Source: G965115915 sp965115915
GTDB taxonomy: Bacteria > Pseudomonadota > Gammaproteobacteria > Eutrophobiales > Eutrophobiaceae
DNA: 64,000 nucleotides
NCBI GenBank assembly: GCA_965115915.1
Contig: OZ220483.1
Span: 1,550,001 to 1,614,000, forward strand
Direction: 5' to 3'
Shown: piece by piece, positions 53,911-61,624 of the stretch
Layout of the letters: every line of letters starts with the position of its first letter
How positions within the stretch are numbered: position 1 is the stretch's first letter
Made by a program: the position numbers and the translations under genes
The notes under the pieces: model-generated
What the model saw: only the letters and a program-made list of their open reading frames with translations
Databases searched by the model: none
What the model was told of the DNA's origin: nothing

Positions 53911-56900
53911 TCGGCGTCGTGTCCGTCACCGTCACACTGACATCCGGCACACTCACCGAGGCGTAGTCGCCTCCCGTAATGCCGTGCGTCAGCGTCGCGC
54001 TGTCATTATCCGCATCCGCATCCGAACCCGCCGTCACCGTCACACTCTGCTCCGTGGCCCAGCCTCCACCACCCGTACCCGTACCAAAACGCAGCGTCGA
54101 TGGCGAGAATGTCACATCCGCATTGTTACTGCTCGGCGTCACCGTCACATCCGCACTCGGCTGCGTATCCAACACCACCGTGTAGCTCCCCATCGACCCC
54201 TCATCCACCGTCAACGCCTGTGGGCTCACCGTCACACCCGGGGTCGGCGCCGCCGTGTTGTCCGTCACCGTCACCGTGTCCGTGTTGTCACTTCCCACCG
54301 TGACACCCGCAGGTGGGCTCGTCAGCGTCACCGTCGCCGTGTAACTGCGCGGCGCGTTGTACGTGCTATCCCCAGCACTCGGTGTCTGCGCCGCAAAACT
54401 CGCGGTCCCACTGGTCTGACCCATGGCAATACTGAAGTTCACCGCCGCCGCAGCAAAATCCGCCGTCGGCGTACCATCGCTCAGCGTCACACGCCCATTC
54501 ACCACCGTGTCCGCCGCCGCGCTCAGCGTCACCGGCACCGTCAACGACTGACCCTCCGTCACCGCAATGGTCGTGCTGGCCAGCGTCACCTCCGCACTGT
54601 CGTTGTCGTTCAACGTGCCATCCACCGCCACACTACTCCCCAACGCATAGCCCGTGCCCGACCCCAGCGTAATGCGATACGTCTCCGCGCCCTCCACAAT
54701 CGCATCGTCCACCGTCGCAATCGTCACCGCCGCCGTCGTGCCACCGCTAAAGCTCGCCGTGGTAAACGTCTGCGTCAGTGCGCCCACGATGTCATCCGCA
54801 GTGAAGCCACTCGAACCTCGGTCCGACAGCGTCAGGCTCACCGACAGCGTCCCAGACACATTTTTGTCCGAGGTGACCGTCACACTGATCGCAGTACCCT
54901 CAGCCACCGCGGACGGCGCCGTCTCCAGCGTCAACTCCGGTGTCGTGTCCGTCACCGTCACACTGACATCCGGCACATTCACCGAGGCGTAGTCGCCTCC
55001 CGTAATGCCGTGCGCCAGCGTCGCGCTGTCATTATCCGCATCCGCATCCAACCTCGCCGTCACCGTCACACTCTGCTCCGTGTCCCAGCCTCCACCACCC
55101 GTACCCGTACCAAAAGTCAGCGTCGATGGCGAGAATGTCACATCCGCATTGTTGCTGCTCGGCGTCACCGTCACATCCGCACTCGGCTCCGTATCCAACA
55201 CCACCGTGTAGCTCCCCATCGACCCCTCATCCACCGTCAATGCACGGGGGCTCAGCGTCACGCCCGCCGTGTCGTTGTCCGTCACACTCACCTCAACATC
55301 GGCAATGTCCAATCCAACCGTATATCCCGTCGCGCCGCTCGCCGCATGCGTCAGCGTCACGCTCTCGTTACTCGCATTCGCGTCATCCCCCGCCGTCACC
55401 TTCACCGTCTGCGCCGTGGCCCAGCCTCCACCACCCGTACCCGTACCAAAGGTCAGCAGCGCCGGCGTCGCCGTCACATCCGTACCCGTGAAACCCCCCA
55501 CCGTCACTGTCACATCCGCATCCGGCTCGGTAGCCAGCACCACCGTGTAGCTATCCCCCGTCGTATCCTCCTCCGTCACCGTCAACGTGGTCTCACTCAG
55601 CCTCACGCCCGCCGTGTCGTTGTCCGTCACCGTCACCATCACACTGTTGATAGACACCCCCTCGTAGTTGTTATCACTGCTGCTCGCCGTATGCGTCAAC
55701 GTCACGCTGTCGTTATCCGCGTCGCTATCATCTCCCGCCGTCACCTTCACGCTCTGCGCCGTGTCCCAGCCTCCACTGCCCGCATCCGTACCAAAGGTCA
55801 ACTCCGACGGCGTCGCTGTCACATCCCCTATCGCCGCACTGCTCACCGTCACCGTCACATCCCCCGTCGGCGCCGTATTGAGCACCACCGTGTAGCTGAC
55901 ACCCGTCGTATCCTCCTCCGTCACCGTCAGCGAGGAACGGTTCAGCGTCACACCCGGCGTCGGCGGCGCCGTGTTGTCCGTCACCCTCACCGTGTCCGTG
56001 TTGTCACTTCCCACCGTCACACCCGCAGGTGGGCTCCTCAGCGTCACCGTCGCCGTGTAACTACGTGCCGCATTGTAATCCCCATCTCCAGTGTCCGCCG
56101 TCTGCGCCAAAAACTCCGCGCTCGCACTGGTATTTCCCGCCGAAATACTGAAGTCCACCATCGCCGCAGCAAAATCCGCCGTCGGCGTGCTGCCCCCCAC
56201 GCCGCTCAGCGTCACTCGCCCATTCACCACCGTATCCGCCACCGCGCTCAGCGTCACCGGTACCGTCAGTGTTTGACCCTCCGTCACCGCAATGGTCCCG
56301 CTGGCCAGCGTCACCTCCGCACTGTCGTTGTCGTTCAACGTGCCATCCACCGCCACACTACTCCCCAACGCATAGCCCGTGCCCGACACCAGCGTGATGG
56401 TATACGTCTCCGCTCCCTCCACAATCGCATCGTTCACCGTCGGGATCGTCACCGCCGCCGTCTTGCCACCGCTAAAGCTCGCCGTGGTAAACGGCTGCGT
56501 CAGTGCGCCCATGATGTCAGCCGCAGTGAAGCCACTCGAACCCCGGTCCGCCAGCGTCAGCCTCACCGACAGCGTCCCCGTCACATCCTTGTCCGAGGTG
56601 ACCGTCACACTGATCGCAGTGCCCTCGCTCACCGCCGTCGGGTTCGTCTCCAGCGTCAACTTCGGCGTCGTGTCCGTCACCGTCACCGCAACGCTGGCTA
56701 TGCTCAGCCCGCCCCCATAACCGGTCGCGCCACTCACCGCATGCGTCAGCGTCACGCTGTCATTGTCCGTGTCGCTATCTTCCACCGCCGTCACCGTCAC
56801 CGTCTGCGCCGTGGACCAGCCGCCGGGACCCGTACCCGTACCAAAGGTCAGCAGCGCCGGCGTCGCCCGCACGTCCGTACTCCCAAAACCCGACACCGTC

Positions 56901-59900
56901 ACCGTCACATCCGCATCCGGCTGCGTCGCCAGAACCACCGTGTAGGTCCCGCCACCACTGTCTCCCTCATCCACCGTCAATGTGGTCTCGTTCAATGTCA
57001 CGCCCGGGGTGTCGTTGTCCGTCACCGTCACACGCACCGCCGACACCCCCACCGACGCATAATCACCGCCCGAAATGCGGTGTGTCAGCCTCGCGCTGTC
57101 GTTCACCGAATCAAGGTCCTCTTCCGCCGTCACCGTTACCGTCTGCGCCGTGTCCCAGCCACCCATGCCAGTACCCGTACCAAAACTCAGCGTCGCTGGA
57201 CTAAAACTCACATCCGCGTTGTCACTGCTCGGCGTCACCGTCACCGGCGCACTCGGCTCACTGGCCAGCACCACCGTGTAATTCCCGCTGCCTCCCTCCG
57301 CCACCGTCAACGCACTGGCGCTCAGCCTCACACCACGCGTGTCATCGTCCGTCACCGTCACACGGACAGCCGGCACACTCACCGAGGCATAGTTTCCGCC
57401 TGTTATGCCATGACCCAGCGTCGCACTGTCATCCACCGCATCCCCATCCTGCTCCGCCGTCACACGCACCGTCTGCGCCGTATCCCAACCACCCGTGCCG
57501 GTGCTGGTACCAAAACTCAGCGTCGCTGGACTAAAACTCACATCCGCGTTGTCACTGCTCGGCGTCACCGTCACCGCCGCACTCGGCTGCGTGTTCAGCA
57601 CCACCGTGTAACTCCCACGGCCTCCCTCCGGCACCGTCAACGCCTGTGGGCTCAGCGTCACACCCGGCACATCATCGTCCGTCACCGTCACCTCAACAGC
57701 CGGCACACTCACCGAGGCGTAGTCGCCTCCCGTCAGGCTATGGCTCAGCGTCGCACTGTCATTATTCGTGTCCAAATCCTGCTCAGCACTCACCACCACC
57801 GTCTGCGCCGTATCCCAGGTGTCGGTGGCAAAGCGCAGCGTCGCTGGACTAAACCGCACATCCGCATTGTCGCTGCTCGGCGTTACCGTCACCGCCGCGC
57901 TCGGTCGCGTAGCCAAAACCACCGTGTAGGGCTCACTGCGACCCTCCGTCACCGTCAGCGAGGCCAAACTCAAACGCACACCCGCCATGTCGTCCTCTGT
58001 CACTGTCACACTCACCGACGGCACGCTCACACCCGCATAGTCGCCCCCCGCTATGCCGTGCGTCAGCATCGCACTGTCCGCTATCGCATCCTCGTCATCA
58101 CGGGCCGTTACCACCACCGTCTGCGCCATGGACCACACACCAACATCAAAGCGTAGCGTCGCCGGTGTGAAGACCACATCCGTGTTGTCGCTGCGTGGCG
58201 TCACCGTCACCGCCGCACTCGGACGCGAATCCAGCACCACCGTGTAGTAAGACCCCGCCGTGTCACCTTCCAACACCGTCACGCTGCGCGGCGTCACCGT
58301 CACACCCGCCGTCTCATCATCCGTCACCGTCACCGTCACACGCCCCGCGCTTGTCACCGCACCGTATCCTTCCACCGCGTGCGTCAACTGCGCACGCTCG
58401 TCCGCCGCATCCACATCCTGCTCCGCCGTCACACGCACCGTCTGCGCCGTGGACCACGCGCCAACATCAAAACGCAGCGTCGCAGGTGAAAAACTCACAT
58501 CCGCGTTGTCGCTGCGCGGCGTCACCGTCACCGGCTCCAGCGGTTGCGAATCCAGCACCACCGTGTACGTCCCACTGCCTCCCTCGGACAACGACAGACT
58601 CCCCGTACTCAGCGTCACACCCGCCGTCTCGTCGTCACGCACCGTCACCGTCACACCAGCGACCTCCACACCAGCGTAGTCGCTGTCGCCGCTGCTCGCC
58701 CGGTGGCTCAACTCCACACGCTCGTCTTCCGCATCCGCGTCTCCTCCCGCTGTCACCGTCACCGTCTGCTGCGTGCGCCAGTTGCTCGCGTCAAAACTCA
58801 ACGGCGAACCGCTCACTGTCACATCCCCCGTCGCTCCCAACACCGTGATGCTCACCTCGGCCTCCGGCTGACTGTTCAGTTGCACCGTGTAAACCCCACT
58901 GCCTCCCTCATCCACCGTCAACGCCTGCGGCACAACGCTCACACCCGCGGCCACCGGGACCATATAAGTGTTATTAGCAGTGTCATCGCCAGTGCCATCC
59001 CCACCAACAAAGCGAATACGCGACTCCGGTATCACACCGCTCGGGTCACGGAAACGCAGCGTATACGAACCGCTCCCCACATCGTACTCAAAGCCTTCCG
59101 CACCCGCGCTGCCCGGCGCTGGAACACGCCACACAAACACCTCACCTTGCAGTTCCGCCCCCTCGTAGCCCCCATCTCCATCCCGGTCACGAAAACGCAA
59201 CTCCACCGGATTGGAGACCAAAAACTCCCGACCCAACCCGACGCAGCGAAGCCCCGACGAACTCATTCCCTCCGCATTGACCAAACGACCGCTGAACTCC
59301 ACCTGCGTTCCCACCGACAACGCGCCTGACGGGCTCCCCCGCACCTGCGCTCGCAACTCCACGCCGCAGTCCGTCTCCCCCGTGTCACGACGCGCATACA
59401 AAATCCGCTTCTCGCGTTTTACCACCGAATACAGGTCCGCAACGCCTCCCTCCGCACGCAGACGAGACTGCGCCGGCCATACAAAACGCAGACCCAATTC
59501 ATACCGGTCCTTGCCCAGCGCGTCCGCTATCTCGTAGCTGCCACCAAACGACAGACCCGGAAGCAACTCGTAGTCCACACCAAAACTGCCACCGGGACGC
59601 AAGCCCTTATGCTCCCCGCTCCCTTCCTCATAGTGCTCCCACATCCCCAGCGAACCGTGCACCTCCAGCGCATCCGTCAGCGCATAGCGCAACCGCAGAT
59701 CCAGACCCCCAAGCGCATGCTCCTCCCGTTGTCCCGGCGCTTCCCCCGAGTCCTCCCAGTCCGTCAGCGAATAGTACACATTCAACGCCCCGTAGCCCCG
59801 ACCTGAACGAAAATCCAACGACAGACCCAGACGCTGCAGCGTGGAATCCACATTGTGGTCGTAGAACACCCCGCCACCCGCGACCCAGTCGCCAATACGG

Positions 59901-60598
59901 CGGCGGTAGCCACCGCCAATGTTCAGATCATGCCGGCGTTCCCCGTCCAGACCAGGCCACAGCAAAAAGCCCGGCTGCAAAAACCACGTCGAATCCGCAT
60001 CCCCGAAAAACGGCACAAACACGTCCAGACCGCCCTGCACACCCTCGCGCACGTCCCAGCGCAGGCTCGAATCCAGACGCAAACCACGCTGCTCCCCTCC
60101 CAGGGCCAGCAGCATCCCCTGCAGCCGGCTATCCAGCGCCCGGGTCAGACGGGCGTTCACCGCCGCCACCGCACGCTCCTTCAGACTGTGACGCAACTCC
60201 CCGGGCTCCAACGCCTCGCGGTCTCGCCGTGAAAGCACCGCCTCCGTATCCGGGCTGTCCGAACGCCCCGACACCCCCTCCGCACGCCCGCCAGAAGAAT
60301 AACCCGAAAGCCCCAACAAACCACGATTCAGCGCCGTCGCCGCATCCCCCGTATCCGAACCGGCCGCACGAGCCGGCAAGCCGCCCTCGCCACTCGCTCC
60401 AGTGTGACCCGAACCCCCCAACAAACCACGCTCCACAGACCCGTGGGAGGCAAACCCCCCATTCCCAGCCGTTTGAAACGAGCGGCCCGGGTCAGAGACC
60501 GTCGCCACCGGAAATAACAGCAGCGCCGGAAACAGCCCAGACACCAACTGCGACCGCCACCGCGCAAAGCGGACGCCTATACCCCCTACAAATGCCAT
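53876..60598 (-). CDS. Inverse autotransporter (intimin/invasin-like) N-terminal fragment: signal, beta-barrel, first passenger repeats
   Basis: About 2,240 residues in this fragment. An N-terminal signal (RFARWRSQLVSGLFPALLLFP) is followed by a Gly/Ser-rich linker to about residue 175. A region (about 180-385) then has alternating strands typical of the type Ve barrel: GGLDVFVPFFGDADSTWFLQ, HDLNIGGGYRRRIGDWVAGG, FYDHNVDSTLQRLGLSLDFR and YGALNVYYSLTDWEDS, paralleling the intimin/YeeJ barrel in order. Residues about 410-550 form a linker domain with two cysteines and RFRDRDGDGGYEG. From about 554, some fifteen Calx-beta-like modules run to the frameshift. The first in-frame codon is TTG at 60610, but ATG 60598 is the likelier start; no strong ribosome site. 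Role inferred: BAM-assembled outer-membrane anchor exporting its own C-terminal passenger. Confidence 0.85.
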   Translation of the reverse strand: MAFVGGIGVRFARWRSQLVSGLFPALLLFPVATVSDPGRSFQTAGNGGFASHGSVERGLLGGSGHTGASGEGGLPARAAGSDTGDAATALNRGLLGLSGYSSGGRAEGVSGRSDSPDTEAVLSRRDREALEPGELRHSLKERAVAAVNARLTRALDSRLQGMLLALGGEQRGLRLDSSLRWDVREGVQGGLDVFVPFFGDADSTWFLQPGFLLWPGLDGERRHDLNIGGGYRRRIGDWVAGGGVFYDHNVDSTLQRLGLSLDFRSGRGYGALNVYYSLTDWEDSGEAPGQREEHALGGLDLRLRYALTDALEVHGSLGMWEHYEEGSGEHKGLRPGGSFGVDYELLPGLSFGGSYEIADALGKDRYELGLRFVWPAQSRLRAEGGVADLYSVVKREKRILYARRDTGETDCGVELRAQVRGSPSGALSVGTQVEFSGRLVNAEGMSSSGLRCVGLGREFLVSNPVELRFRDRDGDGGYEGAELQGEVFVWRVPAPGSAGAEGFEYDVGSGSYTLRFRDPSGVIPESRIRFVGGDGTGDDTANNTYMVPVAAGVSVVPQALTVDEGGSGVYTVQLNSQPEAEVSITVLGATGDVTVSGSPLSFDASNWRTQQTVTVTAGGDADAEDERVELSHRASSGDSDYAGVEVAGVTVTVRDDETAGVTLSTGSLSLSEGGSGTYTVVLDSQPLEPVTVTPRSDNADVSFSPATLRFDVGAWSTAQTVRVTAEQDVDAADERAQLTHAVEGYGAVTSAGRVTVTVTDDETAGVTVTPRSVTVLEGDTAGSYYTVVLDSRPSAAVTVTPRSDNTDVVFTPATLRFDVGVWSMAQTVVVTARDDEDAIADSAMLTHGIAGGDYAGVSVPSVSVTVTEDDMAGVRLSLASLTVTEGRSEPYTVVLATRPSAAVTVTPSSDNADVRFSPATLRFATDTWDTAQTVVVSAEQDLDTNNDSATLSHSLTGGDYASVSVPAVEVTVTDDDVPGVTLSPQALTVPEGGRGSYTVVLNTQPSAAVTVTPSSDNADVSFSPATLSFGTSTGTGGWDTAQTVRVTAEQDGDAVDDSATLGHGITGGNYASVSVPAVRVTVTDDDTRGVRLSASALTVAEGGSGNYTVVLASEPSAPVTVTPSSDNADVSFSPATLSFGTGTGMGGWDTAQTVTVTAEEDLDSVNDSARLTHRISGGDYASVGVSAVRVTVTDNDTPGVTLNETTLTVDEGDSGGGTYTVVLATQPDADVTVTVSGFGSTDVRATPALLTFGTGTGPGGWSTAQTVTVTAVEDSDTDNDSVTLTHAVSGATGYGGGLSIASVAVTVTDTTPKLTLETNPTAVSEGTAISVTVTSDKDVTGTLSVRLTLADRGSSGFTAADIMGALTQPFTTASFSGGKTAAVTIPTVNDAIVEGAETYTITLVSGTGYALGSSVAVDGTLNDNDSAEVTLASGTIAVTEGQTLTVPVTLSAVADTVVNGRVTLSGVGGSTPTADFAAAMVDFSISAGNTSASAEFLAQTADTGDGDYNAARSYTATVTLRSPPAGVTVGSDNTDTVRVTDNTAPPTPGVTLNRSSLTVTEEDTTGVSYTVVLNTAPTGDVTVTVSSAAIGDVTATPSELTFGTDAGSGGWDTAQSVKVTAGDDSDADNDSVTLTHTASSSDNNYEGVSINSVMVTVTDNDTAGVRLSETTLTVTEEDTTGDSYTVVLATEPDADVTVTVGGFTGTDVTATPALLTFGTGTGGGGWATAQTVKVTAGDDANASNESVTLTHAASGATGYTVGLDIADVEVSVTDNDTAGVTLSPRALTVDEGSMGSYTVVLDTEPSADVTVTPSSNNADVTFSPSTLTFGTGTGGGGWDTEQSVTVTARLDADADNDSATLAHGITGGDYASVNVPDVSVTVTDTTPELTLETAPSAVAEGTAISVTVTSDKNVSGTLSVSLTLSDRGSSGFTADDIVGALTQTFTTASFSGGTTAAVTIATVDDAIVEGAETYRITLGSGTGYALGSSVAVDGTLNDNDSAEVTLASTTIAVTEGQSLTVPVTLSAAADTVVNGRVTLSDGTPTADFAAAAVNFSIAMGQTSGTASFAAQTPSAGDSTYNAPRSYTATVTLTSPPAGVTVGSDNTDTVTVTDNTAAPTPGVTVSPQALTVDEGSMGSYTVVLDTQPSADVTVTPSSNNADVTFSPSTLRFGTGTGGGGWATEQSVTVTAGSDADADNDSATLTHGITGGDYASVSVPDVSVTVTDTTPNDAGDGAVRGG
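53904..53914 (-). other. Apparent 2-base deletion splitting the giant frame
   Basis: Plus strand here reads CAGCGTCATTCGGCG; homologous modules (e.g. near 50,135, 52,885 and 56,655) read CAGCGTCAACTTCGGCG or a one-base variant. The missing AC falls between 53909 and 53910. Upstream frame then reads DTTPNDAGDGAVRGG and stops at 53876; the downstream frame resumes the expected LTLETAPSAVAEG. There is no homopolymer or simple repeat at the site that would suggest slippage or phase variation. Confidence 0.85.
55005..55973 (-). repeat. Passenger segment duplicated at 50,207-51,175 (copy 2)
   Basis: Second copy of the nearly identical segment of about 970 bases, lying upstream of the frameshift in the gene's direction. 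The paired copies bracket the frameshift, so a recombination event between them, or a mis-join during assembly, would remove or add 4.8 kb of passenger. Confidence 0.8.
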
Positions 60599-60631
60599 TA
60601 GATTACCCAACTTAAATCAGCTTAGATTACC
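60598..60631. promoter_or_regulatory. Direct repeat TTAGATTACC overlapping the giant gene's start
   Basis: TTAGATTACC occurs at 60598-60607 and again at 60622-60631, 24 bases start to start, in an AT-rich stretch just upstream of and touching the ATG at 60598. A TTGACT element lies a little further upstream on the minus strand (about 60,640-60,645), without a convincing -10 at normal spacing. The repeat may be a regulator's site. The rest of the gap to rluB (60,632-60,873) shows no gene that I can support. Confidence 0.35.
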
Positions 60632-60873
60632 GCATTAAAGTCAAACTGAATACCAAATAACAGCCGCTAAAGCAACAAAAAAATGTCCTGACAACGGCCA
60701 CTTGCCCTGATCAGCAATTAGCGGCCTGCCACACCTGAATATGGCCTCAAACACACCGTCTGCATCCACAGACCAAGCAGCGGACCGCAGTCCCGGGAAA
60801 TCTTCATCGGAGGAATCATCGTGAAACCATACACAGCGATCATTCCCCAGCGACCCATGGACATGGACACCGT

Positions 60874-61611
60874 CTACGTCCCCGAACTGTCCTCGTCCAG
60901 CAGTTGCTGGATTTCGCTTTGGTCCAATTCCCAGCATTCTCCAGGCCGTCGCCCCCTGGGCAAGCGGTAACAGCCAAAGCGCACGCGGATCAGACGACTG
61001 ACCAGAAGGCCTTGGGACTCCCACAAACGCCGCACCTCACGCCTGCGTCCCTCGGTCAACGTTACCGAGTACCATCGGTTCGCACCTTTGCCACCGGTGT
61101 AAACGATATCCGTGAAACGCGCATCCCGTCGATCCAGACGCACACCCTTGCGCATTGCCTGTAGCTGGGCCTTGCTGACCTCACCAAGTACCCGAACCGC
61201 ATACTCGCGCTCAAGCCGCATTGAAGGATGCGCCAGGCGCTGCACAACATCCCCATCATTACTAAACAGCAGTAAGCCGCTGGTGTTGATATCCAAGCGA
61301 CCGATGCTGATCCAGTGCCGCCGTCCACAAGGGGGCAACAGCGTGTACACGTTGTCACGCCCTTCCGGATCGCTGTGTGTACAGATCAACCCTTCGGGTT
61401 TATACAGTGCGATAAGCCTGCGCTTTAGCTTGTTTGGCAGGCGCAGTGGCTTGCCATCCATCTCCAATCGATCATGCGGTCCGACACACTGACCTGGCTC
61501 GGCGATATGACCATTCACCCGGATACGTCCAGCACACAACCGGGCCTCGATCTCACGCCGGGAGCCGTACCCGGCCTGTGCCAGCACCTTTTGGATGTAA
61601 TCTCCGGACAC
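60874..61611 (-). CDS. rluB: 23S rRNA pseudouridine synthase RluB family
   Basis: Converts a specific 23S rRNA uridine (U2605 in E. coli for RluB) to pseudouridine. The 245-residue product has an N-terminal S4 RNA-binding domain (IQKVLAQAGYGSRREIEARLCAGRIRVNG), LIALYKPEGLICTHSDPEGR, the catalytic segment ISIGRLDINTSGLLLFSNDGD (Asp in GRLD) and the family ending RRREVRRLWESQGLLVSRLIRVRFG. RluB and RluE/RsuA are related; the S4 domain and length favour RluB. It lacks the long basic C-terminal tail of E. coli RluB. The gene lies 13 bases after the YyaL-type gene, on the same strand. Confidence 0.9.
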   Translation of the reverse strand: MSGDYIQKVLAQAGYGSRREIEARLCAGRIRVNGHIAEPGQCVGPHDRLEMDGKPLRLPNKLKRRLIALYKPEGLICTHSDPEGRDNVYTLLPPCGRRHWISIGRLDINTSGLLLFSNDGDVVQRLAHPSMRLEREYAVRVLGEVSKAQLQAMRKGVRLDRRDARFTDIVYTGGKGANRWYSVTLTEGRRREVRRLWESQGLLVSRLIRVRFGCYRLPRGRRPGECWELDQSEIQQLLDEDSSGT

Positions 61612-61624
61612 CGGCCCACAGCGT

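Noticed and set aside
53880..53915. Programmed ribosomal frameshift joining the two halves of the giant protein
   Set aside because: No slippery heptamer or downstream pseudoknot-like element is visible, and the homologous modules all have the extra two bases, which fits a deletion better.
26956..60598. CRISPR array or satellite repeat
   Set aside because: The repetition is protein-coding: periods are multiples of three, substitutions are mostly at codon third positions, and modules keep beta-sandwich patterns. There are no short palindromic repeats with unique spacers.
60641..61024. 127-codon minus-strand frame between rluB and the giant gene
   Set aside because: Most of it overlaps the 3' end of rluB in another frame, and it has no family features or ribosome site.
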